Shown one piece after another: positions 40,601 through 54,224 of a stretch of 64,000 bases of DNA. The notes below the pieces were generated by a model. It saw only the letters and a program-made list of their open reading frames with translations, was not told the origin of the DNA and searched no databases. The position numbers and the translations under genes are program-made. Source of the DNA: Calliopsis andreniformis (Eukaryota > Arthropoda > Insecta > Hymenoptera > Andrenidae); the NCBI RefSeq assembly GCF_051401765.1, contig NW_027480450.1, positions 62,001 to 126,000 on the forward strand, given 5' to 3'. Position 1 is the first letter of the stretch. Each line of letters starts with the position of its first letter.

Positions 40601-42989
40601 TCCTGAATCCTCAATTCTGAATCCTCAATCTTCAGCCCTCAGTCCTCAACAATCAGCTGTCACTCCTCAATCCTCAATAGAGTATCATCAGTTCACAGTT
40701 TTCAATACTTAATACTCAATCTGCAATCTTCAAATCTCTATCCACAAACATCAATTCTCATCACTCAGCCCTCAACACTCAGTCCCCAATCCTCAATCTT
40801 CAATCCTCATTCCTCAATCCACAATCCTCAATCCTCAATCCTCAATCTTCAATCCTCAATACTCAATCTTCAATCCTCAATCCTCAACCCTCAATCCTCA
40901 ATCCTCAATCCTCAATCGTCAGTCTTCAATCCTCAATACTCAATCTTCAATCCTCAATCCTCAATCCTCAGTCTTCAATCCTCATTCTTCATTCCTCAAT
41001 ACCCAATCCTCAATCTTCAATCCTCAATCCTCAATTCTCAATTCTCGATCCTCAACCCTCAGTCCTCAGTCCTCAAAACTCAGTCCTCAGCCCTCAGCCC
41101 TCGTCCTCAATCCTCAATCCTCAATCATCAATCCACAACCTTCAATCCTCAATACGCAATCTTCAATCCTCAATCCTCAGTCCTCAAACCTCAATTCTGA
41201 ATCCTCAATCCTGAATCCTCAATCTTCAGCCCTCAGTCCTCAACAATCAGCTGTCACTCCTCAATCCTCAATAGAGTATCATCAGTTCACAGTTTTCAAT
41301 ACTTAATACTCAATCTGCAATCTTCAAATCTCTATCCACAAACATCAATTCTCATCACTCAGCCCTCAACCCTCAGTCCCCAATCCTCAATCTTCAATCC
41401 TCATTCCTCAATCCACAATCCTCAATCCTCAATCCTCAATCTTCAATCCTCAATACTCAATCTTCAATCCTCAATCCTCAACCCTCAATCCTCAATCCTC
41501 AATCCTCAATCGTCAGTCTTCAATCCTCAATACTCAATCTTCAATCCTCAATCCTCAATCCTCAGTCTTCAATCCTCATTCTTCATTCCTCAATACCCAA
41601 TCCTCAATCTTCAATCCTCAATCCTCAATTCTCAATTCTCGATCCTCAACCCTCAGTCCTCAGTCCTCAAAACTCAGTCCTCAGCCCTCAGCCCTCGTCC
41701 TCAATCCTCAATCCTCAATCATCAATCCACAATCTTCAATCCTCAATACACAATCTTCAATCCTCAATCCTCAGTCCTCAAACCTCAATTCTGAATCCTC
41801 AATCCTGAATCCTCAATCTTCAGCCCTCAGTCCTCAACAATCAGTTGTCAATCCTCAATCCTCAATAGAATATTCTCAATACACAGTTTTCAATACTAAA
41901 TACTGAATCTGCTATCTTCAAATCTCTATCCACAAACATCAGTCCTCATCACTGAGCCCTCAACACTCAGTCCTCAATATTCAATACTCATTCCTCAATT
42001 CTCAATCTTCAATCCAAGATACTGAATCTTCAGTCTTCAATTCTCAATCCTCAATTCCCAATCCTCAATCCTGAATCTTCAATCCTCAGTCCCCAATCCT
42101 CAATCTTCAATCTTTAATCCTCAATCCTCAATGCTCAATCCCCAATCCTCAATCTTCAATCCTCAATACTCAATCCTCAATCCTCAATCCTCAATCCTCA
42201 ATCCTCAATCCTCAATCTTCAATCCTCAATCCTCAGTCATCAATCCTCAATCTTCAATACTCAATCGTCAATCCTCAATCCTCAATCCTCAATCTTCAAT
42301 CCTCAGACCACAAACCTCAATGCTGATTCCTCAATACTCAATATTCAATCATCAATATTCAATCTTCAATCCTCAAACCTCAATCGTCAGTGCTCAATCC
42401 TCAGTCCTCAAACCTCAATCCTGAATCCTCAATACTGAATTCTCAATCTTCAGCCCTCAGTCCTCTACAATCAGTTGTCAATCCTCAATCCTCAATAGAA
42501 TATCCCCAATTCGTAGTATTCAATACTCAAAACACAATCTGCAATCTTCAAACCTCTATCCTCAAACATCTATTCTCATCACTCAACCCTCAACACTCAG
42601 TCCCCAATCCTCAATCTTCAATACTCAATCCTCAATCCTTAATCCTCAATCCTCAATGTTCTATCCTCAATACTGAACCTTCAATCCTCAATCCTCAATT
42701 TTTCGATCCTCAATCCCCGATCCTCAAACGTCAATCTTCAAACCTGAATACTCAACCTTCAATCCTCAATCCTCAATCCTCAATCGTCAACCCTCGGCCC
42801 TCATCCTCAATACTCAATCCTCAATCCTCAATCCTCAATCTTCAATACTCGATACTCAATCTTCAATCCTCAATCCTCAGTCCTCAAACCTCAATTCTGA
42901 ATCCTCAATCCTGAATCCTCAATCTTCAGCCCTCAGTCCTCAACAATCAGTTGTCAATCCTCAATCCTCAATAGAATATTCTCAGTTCA
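37608..42989 (+). repeat. M5, copy of M2
   Basis: It is 5,382 bp long, with CGATCG at 37,818, the dyad at 38,198 and CTGCAG at 39,098. It carries the M2-only A (38,937) and the 1-bp insertion near 40,213. From 37,777 it is also the closest in-window relative of the next block (M6), though M6 lacks both of these M2-type variants. Confidence 0.91.
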
Positions 42990-44741
42990 CAGTTTTCAAT
43001 ACTAAATACTCAATCTGCTATCTTCAAATCTCTATCCACAAACATCAATTCTCATCACTCAGCCCTCAACACTCAGTTCTCAATGTCCAATCCTCAATCC
43101 TCAATTCTCAATCTTCAATCCTCAATCCTAAATCCTCAATCCTCAATCCTCAATCCTCAACCCTCAGCCCTCATCCTCAATCCTCAATCCTCAACCCTCA
43201 TTCTTCAATCCTCAATACCCAATCCTCAATCTTCAATCCTCAATCCTCAATCCTCAATTCTCAACCCTCAATCCTCAGTCCTCTGCACTGAATCCTCAAT
43301 CCTCATCCCTCAGCCCTCATCCTCAATCCTCAATCCTCAATCGTCAAACCTCAACCTTCAATCCTCAATACACAATCTTCGATACTCAATCCTCAGTCGT
43401 CAAACCTCAATTCTGAATCCTCAATCCTGTACCCTCATTCTTCAGCCCTCAGTTCTCAACAATCAGTTGTCAATCCTCAATCCTCAATAGAAAATCCTCA
43501 ATTCACTGTCTTCAATACTCAATACTCCATCTGCAATCTTCAAATCTCTATGCACAAACGTCAATTCTCATCACTCAACCCTCAACACTCAGTCCTCAAT
43601 GTCCAATCCTCAATCCTCAATTCTCAATCTTCAATCCTCAATCCTCAATCCTCAAACATCAATCCTCAACCCTCAGTACTCAGTCCTCAAACCTCAATCC
43701 TCATCCCTCAGACCTCACCCTCAATCCTGAATCCTCAATCCTCAATCCTCAATCCTCAATTCTCAACCCTCAATCCTCAGTCCTCAGCCCTGAATCCTCA
43801 ATCCTCAACCCTCAGCCCTCATCCTCAATCCTCAATCCTCAATCGTCAATCCTCAACCTTCAATCCTCAATACACAATCTTCGATCCTCAATCCTCAGTC
43901 GTCAAACCTCAATTCTGAATCCTCAATCCTGTACCCTCATTCTTCAGCCCTCAGTTCTCAACAATCAGTTGTCAATCCTCAATCCTCAATAGAAAATCCT
44001 CAATTCACAGTCTTCAACACTCAATACTCCATCTGCAATCTTCAAATCTCTATGCACAAACGTCAATTCTCATCACTCAACCCTCAACACTCAGTCCTCA
44101 ATGTCCAATCCTCAATCCTCAATTCTCAATCTTCAATCCTCAATACTCAATCTTCAATCCTCAATCCTCAAACCTCAATCCTCAATCCTCAACCCTCCGC
44201 CCTCATCCTCAATCCTCAATCCTCAACCCTCAATCCTCAATCCTCAATCTTCAATCCTCAGTCCTCAAACCTCAATTCTGAATCCTCAATACTCAATCTT
44301 CAATCATCAATATTCAATCTTCAATTCTCAAACCTCAATCCTCAGTCCTCAATCCTCAGTCCTCAAACCTCAATCCTGAATCCTCAATCCTGAATTCTCA
44401 ATCTTCAGCCCTCAGTCCTCTACAATCAGTTGTCAATCCTCAATCCTCAATAGAATATCCTCAATTCACAGATTTCAATACTCAAAACTCAATCTGCAAT
44501 CTTCAAATATCAATCCTCAAACATCTATTCTCATCACTCAACCCTCAACACTCAGGCCCCAATCCTCAATCTTCAATCCTCAATCCTCAATCCTTAATCC
44601 TCAATCCTCAATCTTCAATCCTCAATACTGAACCTTCAATCCTCAATCCTCAATTATCAATCCTCAATCCTCAATCCTCAAACGTCAATCTTCAAACCTG
44701 AATACTCAATCTTCAATCCTCAACCCTCAATCCTCAATCCT
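42990..44741 (+). repeat. S1', copy of S1
   Basis: The same 1,752 bp as S1, including the internal pair with tgcacaaacgtc (about 43,552 and 44,054). It continues into T with no visible scar, so the S1-T order may be the older arrangement. Confidence 0.86.
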
Positions 44742-46022
44742 CAACCCTCATTCTTCAATCCTCAATACACAATCCTCAATCTTCAATCCTCAATCCTCAA
44801 TCCTCAACTCTCAGCCCTCAATCCTCAGTCCTCAGTCCTGAGTCCTCAATCCTCAACCCTCAGCCCTCATCCTCAATCCTCAATCCTCAATCGTCAAACC
44901 TCAACCTTCAATCCTCAATACACAATCTTCAATCCTCAATCCTCTGTCGTCAAACCTCAATTCTGAATCCTCAATACTGTACCCTCAATCTTCAGCCCTC
45001 AGTTCTCAACAATCAGTTGTCAATCCTCAATCCACAATAGAAAATCATCTATTCACAGTTTTTAATACTCTATACTCCATCTGCAATCTTCAAATCACTA
45101 TCCTCAAACACCTATTCTCATCACTCAACCCTCAACACTCAGTCCCCAATCCTCAATCTTCAATCCTCAATCCTCAATCCTTAATCCTCAATCCTCAATA
45201 TTCAATCCTCAATACTGAACCTTCAATCCTCAATCCTCAAACCTCAATCCTCAGTCCTCAATCCTCATTCTTCAATCCTCAATACCCAACCCTCAATCTC
45301 CTATCCTCAATCCCCAATTCTCAATTCTCGATCCTCAAACCTCTGTCCTCAGTCCTCAATCCTCAATCCTCAATCCTCAATCCTCAATCCTTAATCATCA
45401 ATCCTCAATCCTCAATCCTCAATCTTCAATCATCAATATTCAATCTTCAATCCTGAATCCTCTATCCTCAGTCCTCAACCCTCAGTCCTCATACATCAAT
45501 CCCGAATCCTCAATCCTGAATCCTCAATCTTCAGCCCTCAGTCATCAACAATCAATTGTCAATCCTCAATCCTCAATAGAATATCCTCAGTTCACAGTTT
45601 TCAATACTCAATACTCAATCTGCAATCTTCAAATCTCTATACACATACATCAATTCTCATCACTCAGCCCTCAACACTCAGTCTTCAATGTTCAATCCTC
45701 AATCCTCAATTCTCAGTCTTGAATCCTCAATACTGAATATTCAATCCTCAATCCTCAATCCTCAACTCTCAATCCTCAATCCTGAATCTTCAATCCTCAG
45801 TCCCAAATCCTCAATCTGCAATCAACAACCCTCAATCCTCAATCCTCAATACTCAACCATCAATCCTCAATTCTCAATACTCAACAGAATATTCTGAAAT
45901 CTCATGGTTCAACACTCAATCCACAATATACAATAATCAAATCTCAATCCTCAAACATTAATTCTCAACACTCAATTGTCAACACTCTGTCATCTCTCTT
46001 GAATCATCCATCCTCAATCCTC
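44742..46022 (+). repeat. T, 1,281-bp segment
   Basis: T recurs as T' at 52,833-54,113 (offset 8,091). It contains an alpha-type module near 45,009 with tttttaat in its middle, a second alpha near 45,548, and a gamma module starting at 45,892. It ends just after gamma's ctctctt, gaatcat and ccatcct units, where the array jumps into the middle of an M unit. Confidence 0.84.
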
Positions 46023-49000
46023 AATCCTCAATCCCCAATCCTCAATCCTCAATCCTCAATCCTCGATCGTCAATCTTCAATCCCCAATACTCAATCTTCA
46101 ATCCTCAATCCTCAAACCTCAATCCTCAATCCTCATTCTTCAATCCTCAATACCCAATCCTCAATCTTCAATCCTCAATCCTCAATCCTCAATTCTCAAT
46201 CCTCAACCCTCAGTCCTCAGTCCTTAAACCTCAATCCTCAAACCTCAATCCTCAATCCTCAATCTTCAATCCTCAGTCCCCAATCCTCAATCTTCAATCC
46301 TGAATCCTCAATACTCAATCCTCAAACCACAATCCTCAATCTTCAATCCTCAATACTCAACCTTCAATCCTCAATCCTCAATCCTCAATTCTCAATCCTC
46401 AATTCTCAACCATCAATCCTCAATTCTCAATACTCAATAGAATATCCTGAATTCGCAGGATTCAATACTCAAACCTCAATCCTCTACCCTCAGCCCTCAT
46501 CCTCTATCCTCGATCCTCAATCCTCAGTCATCAATCCTGAATCCTCAGTACTCAATCTTCAACATTCAATCCTCATTCCTCAATCCTCAATCCTCAATCC
46601 TCAATCCTCAGTCATCAATCCTCAATATTCAATAATCAATCGTCAATCCGCAGTCCTCAATCCTCAATCCTCAATCCTCGTTCCTCAAACCTCATTCCTC
46701 AAACCTCAGTCCTCATCCTCAGTTCACAATTCTCAATCCTCAATCCTCAATCCTCAACCTTCAATCCTCAATAGTCAATCTCCAATCCTAGAGCCTCAAT
46801 CCCCAATCCTCAATCCTTAATCCTCAATATTCAACCCTCAATCCCAGTCCACAATCTTCAATCCTCAATGCTCAATCCAAAATCCTCAATCCTCAGTCCT
46901 CAATCCTCAATCCACAATCCTCAAACCTCAATCCTCAACCGTCAGCCCTCGTCCTCAGTCCTCAACCCTCAATACTCAACCATCAATACTCAATCTTCAA
47001 CCTCAATCCTCAATCCTCAGTCCTCAGTCCTCAATCCTCAATATTCAACACACAACCCTCAACCATCGATCCTCAATACTCAACCATCAATCCTCAATTC
47101 TCAATACTCAATAGAACATCCTGAAATCTAATGGTTCAATACTCTATCCACAATATACAATAATCAAATCTCAATCCTGAAACGTCAATTCTCAACACTC
47201 AATCCTCAACACTCAGTCCTCTCTCTTGAATCCTCCATCCTCAATCCTCAATCCTCAACCGTCAATCTTCAATCCTCAATCCTCAACCCTCAATCCTCAG
47301 TCCTCAAACCTCAAACCCGAATCCTCAAACCTGAATCCTCTGTCTGCAGACCTCAGTCCTCAACAATCAATCGTAAATCCTCAGTCCTCAATAGAATATC
47401 CTCAATTCTCTGTTTTCAATACTCAATCCCCAATCTTCAAACATCAAATCTCAATACACAAACATCAATTCTCATCAATCAACCCTCAACACTCAGTCCT
47501 CAATCTTCGATCCTCAATCCTCAATCCCCAATCCTCAATCTTCAATCCTCAATACCCAATCTTCAATCCTCAATCCTCAATCCTCAATCCTCATTCCTCA
47601 ATCCTCAATCATCAATCCTCAATTTTTCAATACTCAATCCTTAATCCTCAATCCTCAATACTCAACCATCAATCCTCAATACTCAATACTCAATAGAATA
47701 TCCTGAATTCGCAGGTTTCAATACTCAATCCTCAATCCTCAACCCTCACCACTCATCCTCCATCCTCGATCCTCATTCCTCGATCCTCAATCCTCAGTCC
47801 TCAATCCCCAATCCTCAATCTTCAATCCTCAATACTCAATCTTCAATCCTCAACCGTCAGTCCTCGTCCTCAATCCCCAACCCTCAACACTCAACCATGA
47901 ATACTCAATGTTCAATCCTCAATCCTCAATCCTCAATCCTCAATCCTCAATTCTGAATCGTCAATCCTCAATTTTCGACCCTCAATACTCAATCTGCAAT
48001 CCTCAATCCACAACCCTCAATCCTCAATCCTCAACTTTCAATCATCAATATTCAATCTTCAATCCTCAATCCCCAATCCTCAATCCTCAATCCTTAATCC
48101 AGAATCTTCAATCCTCAATCCCCAATCCACAACCTTCAATCCTCCATGCTCAACCCTCAATCCTCAATCCTCAATCCTCAATCCTCAACCCTCAGCCCTC
48201 ATCCACAATCCTCAGTCCTCAATCCTCAATCCTCAATCCTCAATCTTCAATCCTCAGTCCTCAAACCTCAATTCTGAATCCTCAATACTCAATCTTCAAT
48301 CATCAATATTCAATCTTCAATCCTCAAACCTCAATCCTCAGTCCTCAATCCTCAGTCCTCAAACATCAATCCTGAATCCTCAATCCTGAATTCTCAATCT
48401 TCAGCCCTCAGTCCTCTACAATCAGTTGTCAATCCTCAATCCTCAATAGAATATCCACAATTCACAGTTTTCAATACTCAAAACTCAATCTGCAATCTTC
48501 AAATCTCTATCATCAAACATCTATTCTCATCACTCAACCCTCAACACTCAGTCCCCAATCCTCAATCTTCAATCCTCAATCCTCAATCCTGAATCCTCAA
48601 TCCTCAATCTTCAATCCTCAATACTGAATCTTCAATCCTCAGTCCTCAATGCTCAATCCTCAATCCTCAATCCTCAATGTTCAATCCGCAATACACAATC
48701 CTCAATGTTCAATCCTCAATTCTCAATCCTCAGTCCTCAGTCCTCAATCCTCAATCCTCAGTCCTCAAACCTCAATCCTGAATCCTCAATCTTCAGCCCT
48801 CAGTCCTCAACAATCAGCTGTCACTCCTCAATCCTCAATAGAGTATCATCAGTTCACAGTTTTCAATACTTAATACTCAATCTGCAATCTTCAAATCTCT
48901 ATCCACAAACATCAATTCTCATCACTCAGCCCTCAACACTCAGTCCCCAATCCTCAATCTTCAATCCTCATTCCTCAATCCACAATCCTCAATCCTCAAT

Positions 49001-51150
49001 CCTCAATCTTCAATCCTCAATACTCAATCTTCAATCCTCAATCCTCAACCCTCAATCCTCAATCCTGAATCCTCAATCGTCAGTCTTCAATCCTCAATAC
49101 TCAATCTTCAATCCTCAATCCTCAATCCTCAGTCTTCAATCCTCATTCTTCATTCCTCAATACCCAATCCTCAATCTTCAATCCTCAATCCTCAATTCTC
49201 AATTCTCGATCCTCAACCCTCAGTCCTCAGTCCTCAAAACTCAGTCCTCAGCCCTCAGCCCTCGTCCTCAATCCTCAATCCTCAATCATCAATCCACAAC
49301 CTTCAATCCTCAATACACAATCTTCAATCCTCAATCCTCAGTCCTCAAAACTCAATTCTGAATCCTCAATCCTGAATCCTCAATCTTCAGCCCTCAGTCC
49401 TCAACAATCAGCTGTCACTCCTCAATCCTCAATAGAGTATCATCAGTTCACAGTTTTCAATACTTAATACTCAATCTGCAATCTTCAAATCTCTATCCAC
49501 AAACATCAATTCTCATCACTCAGCCCTCAACCCTCAGTCCCCAATCCTCAATCTTCAATCCTCATTCCTCAATCCACAATCCTCAATCCTCAATCCTCAA
49601 TCTTCAATCCTCAATACTCAATCTTCAATCCTCAATCCTCAACCCTCAATCCTCAATCCTCAATCCTCAATCGTCAGTCTTCAATCCTCAATACTCAATC
49701 TTCAATCCTCAATCCTCAATCCTCAGTCTTCAATCCTCATTCTTCATTCCTCAATACCCAATCCTCAATCTTCAATCCTCAATCCTCAACTCTCAATTCT
49801 CGATCCTCAACCCTCAGTCCTCAGTCCTCAAAACTCAGTCCTCAGCCCTCAGCCCTCGTCCTCAATCCTCAATCCTCAATCATCAATCCACAATCTTCAA
49901 TCCTCAATACACAATCTTCAATCCTCAATCCTCAGTCCTCAAACCTCAATTCTGAATCCTCAATCCTGAATCCTCAATCTTCAGCCCTCAGTCCTCAACA
50001 ATCAGTTGTCAATCCTCAATCCTCAATAGAATATTCTCAATACACAGTTTTCAATACTAAATACTGAATCTGCTATCTTCAAATCTCTATCCACAAACAT
50101 CAGTCCTCATCACTGAGCCCTCAACACTCAGTCCTCAATATTCAATACTCATTCCTCAATTCTCAATCTTCAATCCAAGATACTGAATCTTCAGTCTTCA
50201 ATTCTCAATCCTCAATTCACAATCCTCAATCCTGAATCTTCAATCCTCAGTCCCCAATCCTCAATCTTCAATCTTTAATCCTCAATCCTCAATGCTCAAT
50301 CCCCAATCCTCAATCTTCAATCCTCAATACTCAATCCTCAATCCTCAATCCTCAATCCTCAATCCTCAATCCTCAATCTTCAATCCTCAATCCTCAGTCA
50401 TCAATCCTCAATCTTCAATACTCAATCGTCAATCCTCAATCCTCAATCCTCAATCTTCAATCCTCAGACCACAAACCTCAATGCTGATTCCTCAATACTC
50501 AATATTCAATCATCAATATTCAATCTTCAATCCTCAAACCTCAATCGTCAGTGCTCAATCCTCAGTCCTCAAACCTCAATCCTGAATCCTCAATACTGAA
50601 TTCTCAATCTTCAGCCCTCAGTCCTCTACAATCAGTTGTCAATCCTCAATCCTCAATAGAATATCCCCAATTCGTAGTATTCAATACTCAAAACACAATC
50701 TGCAATCTTCAAACCTCTATCCTCAAACATCTATTCTCATCACTCAACCCTCAACACTCAGTCCCCAATCCTCAATCTTCAATACTCAATCCTCAATCCT
50801 TAATCCTCAATCCTCAATGTTCAATCCTCAATACTGAACCTTCAATCCTCAATCCTCAATTTTTCGATCCTCAATCCCCGATCCTCAAACGTCAATGTTC
50901 AAACCTGAATACTCAACCTTCAATCCTCAATCCTCAATCCTCAATCCTCAACCCTCAGCCCTCATCCTCAATACTCAATCCTCAATCCTCAATCCTCAAT
51001 CTTCAATACTCGATACTCAATCTTCAATCCTCAATCCTCAGTCCTCAAACCTCAATTCTGAATCCTCAATCCTGAATCCTCAATCTTCAGCCCTCAGTCC
51101 TCAACAATCAGTTGTCAATCCTCAATCCTCAATAGAATATTCTCAGTTCA
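46023..51150 (+). repeat. M6, left-truncated M unit with heptamer-sized edits
   Basis: It matches M5 from 37,777 at offset 8,246 (exactly 1,178 heptamers): CGATCG 46,064, dyad 46,444, CTGCAG 47,344. The offset then changes by -91 near 47,515, +21 near 48,214, -1 near 48,389 (the M2/M5 base insertion is absent) and -14 near 48,788, giving 8,161. The first 169 bp of M are missing. It also has aaacatcaaatctc near 47,438, where the others have aatcttcaaatctc. It is the most diverged M copy. Confidence 0.88.
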
Positions 51151-52832
51151 CAGTTTTCAATACTAAATACTCAATCTGCTATCTTCAAATCTCTATCCAC
51201 AAACATCAATTCTCATCACTCAGCCCTCAACACTCAGTTCTCAATGTCCAATCCTCAATCCTCAATTCTCAATCTTCAATCCTCAATCCTAAATCCTCAA
51301 TCCTCAATCCTCAATCCTCAACCCTCAGCCCTCATCCTCAATCCTCAATCCTCAACCCTCATTCTTCAATCCTCAATACCCAATCCTCAATCTTCAATCC
51401 TCAATCCTCAATCCTCAATTCTCAACCCTCAATCCTCAGTCCTCTGCACTGAATCCTCAATCCTCATCCCTCAGCCCTCATCCTCAATCCTCAATCCTCA
51501 ATCGTCAAACCTCAACCTTCAATCCTCAATACACAATCTTCGATCCTCAATCCTCAGTCGTCAAACCTCAATTCTGAATCCTCAATCCTGTACCCTCATT
51601 CTTCAGCCCTCAGTTCTCAACAATCAGTTGTCAATCCTCAATCCTCAATAGAAAATCCTCAATTCACTGTCTTCAATACTCAATACTCCATCTGCAATCT
51701 TCAAATCTCTATGCACAAACGTCAATTCTCATCACTCAACCCTCAACACTCAGTCCTCAATGTCCAATCCTCAATCCTCAATTCTCAATCTTCAATCCTC
51801 AATCCTCAATCCTCAAACATCAATCCTCAACCCTCAGTACTCAGTCCTCAAACCTCAATCCTCATCCCTCAGACCTCATCCTCAATCCTGAATCCTCAAT
51901 CCTCAATCCTCAATCCTCAATTCTCAACCCTCAATCCTCAGTCCTCAGCCCTGAATCCTCAATCCTCAACCCTCAGCCCTCATCCTCAATCCTCAATCCT
52001 CAATCGTCAAACCTCAACCTTCAATCCTCAATACACAATCTTCGATCCTCAATCCTCAGTCGTCAAACCTCAATTCTGAATCCTCAATCCTGTACCCTCA
52101 TTCTTCAGCCCTCAGTTCTCAACAATCAGTTGTCAATCCTCAATCCTCAATAGAAAATCCTCAATTCAAAGTCTTCAACACTCAATACTCCATCTGCAAT
52201 CTTCAAATCTCTATGCACAAACGTCAATTCTCATCACTCAACCCTCAACACTCAGTCCTCAATGTCCAATCCTCAATCCTCAATTCTCAATCTTCAATCC
52301 TCAATACTCAATCTTCAATCCTCAATCCTCAAACCTCAATCCTCAATCCTCAACCCTCCGCGCTCATCCTCAATCCTCAATCCTCAATCCTCAATCATCA
52401 ATATTCAATCTTCAATTCTCAAACCTCAATCCTCAGTCCTCAATCCTCAGTCCTCAAACCTCAATCCTGAATCCTCAATCCTGAATTCTCAATCTTCAGC
52501 CCTCAGTCCTCTACAATCAGTTGTCAATCCTCAATCCTCAATAGAATATCCTCAATTCACAGATTTCAATACTCAAAACTCAATCTGCAATCTTGAAATA
52601 TCAATCCTCAAACATCTATTCTCATCACTCAACCCTCAACACTCAGGCCCCAATCCTCAATCTTCAATCCTCAATCCTCAATCCTTAATCCTCAATCCTC
52701 AATCTTCAATCCTCAATACTGAACCTTCAATCCTCAATCCTCAATTATCAATCCTCAATCCTCAATCCTCAAACGTCAATCTTCAAACCTGAATACTCAA
52801 TCTTCAATCCTCAACCCTCAATCCTCAATCCT
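51151..52832 (+). repeat. S1'', S1 copy lacking 70 bp
   Basis: It matches S1' at offset 8,161, then 8,091 after a 70-bp (ten-heptamer) deletion near 52,380, so it is 1,682 bp long. It shows scattered substitutions, including ccgcgctc near 52,357 where S1' has ccgccctc. Confidence 0.85.
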
Positions 52833-54113
52833 CAACCCTCATTCTTCAATCCTCAATACACAATCCTCAATCTTCAATCCTCAATCCTCAATCCTCAACT
52901 CTCAGCCCTCAATCCTCAGTCCTCAGTCCTGAATCCTCAATCCTCAACCCTCAGCCCTCATCCTCAATCCTCAATCCTCAATCGTCAAACCTCAACCTTC
53001 AATCCTCAATACACAATCTTCAATCCTCAATCCTCTGTCGTCAAACCTCAATTCTGAATCCTCAATACTGTACCCTCAATCTTCAGCCCTCAGTTCTCAA
53101 CAATCAGTTGTCAATCCTCAATCCTCAATAGAAAATCATCAATTCACAGTTTTTAATACTCTATACTCCATCTGCAATCTTCAAATCACTATCCTCAAAC
53201 ACCTATTCTCATCACTCAACCCTCAACACTCAGTCCCCAATCCTCAATCTTCAATCCTCAATCCTCAATCCTTAATCCTCAATCCTCAATATTCAATCCT
53301 CAATACTGAACCTTCAATCCTCAATCCTCAAACCTCAATCCTCAGTCCTCAATCCTCATTCCTCAATCCTCAATACCCAACCCTCAATCTCCTATCCTCA
53401 ATCCCCAATTCTCAATTCTCGATCCTCAAACCTCAGTCCTCAGTCCTCAATCCTCAATCCTCAATCCTCAATCCTCAATCCTTAATCATCAATCCTCAAT
53501 CCTCAATCCTCAATCTTCAATCATCAATATTCAATCTTCAATCCTGAATCCTCTATCCTCAGTCCTCAACCCTCAGTCCTCATACATCAATCCCGAATCC
53601 TCAATCCTGAATCCTCAATCTTCAGCCCTCAGTCATCAACAATCAATTGTCAATCCTCAATCCTCAATAGAATATCCTCAGTTCACAGTTTTCAATACTC
53701 AATACTCAATCTGCAATCTTCAAATCTCTATACACATACATCAATTCTCATCACTCAGCCCTCAACACTCAGTCTTCAATGTTCAATCCTCAATCCTCAA
53801 TTCTCAGTCTTGAATCCTCAATACTGAATATTCAATCCTCAATCCTCAATCCTCAACTCTCAATCCTCAATCCTGAATCTTCAATCCTCAGTCCCAAATC
53901 CTCAATCTGCAATCAACAACCCTCAATCCTCAATCCTCAATACTCAACCATCAATCCTCAATTCTCAATACTCAACAGAATATTCTGAAATCTCATGGTT
54001 CAACACTCAATCCACAATATACAATAATCAAATCTCAATCCTCAAACATTAATTCTCAACACTCAATTGTCAACACTCTGTCATCTCTCTTGAATCATCC
54101 ATCCTCAATCCTC
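52833..54113 (+). repeat. T', copy of T
   Basis: It matches T at 8,091 bp over its full 1,281 bp with few differences (for example ctcattcctcaatcc for ctcattcttcaatcc near 53,357). After 54,113 it continues with cagtcct, caaacgt units, whereas T is cut into M6. This side may therefore preserve the original continuation of T. Confidence 0.84.
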
Positions 54114-54224
54114 AGTCCTCAAACGTCAAACCTCAATCCTCAATCCTCAACCCACAATCCTCAGTCCTCAAACCTCAAACCCGAATCCTCAATCCTGAAT
54201 CCTCAATACTCAGCCCTCAGTCCT

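Larger units (their letters stand above)
29312..44741 (+). repeat. Large block, copy 2 (N2-M4-M5-S1')
   Basis: This is a direct repeat of 9,326-24,755 at 19,986 bp. M1-specific variants reappear in M4 and M2-specific variants in M5, in order, so the block was copied as a unit and not rebuilt by independent M amplification. The left junction lies within about 20 bp of 29,328, shown by aactttc here against aaccctc at 9,341. On its right it continues into T, whereas copy 1 continues into M3. Confidence 0.9.

Noticed and set aside
24756..44741. Treating the near-identical large blocks as certain biology
   Set aside because: An assembly misjoin could create the same pattern. The lineage-specific variants argue against a simple error, but without reads this cannot be settled.
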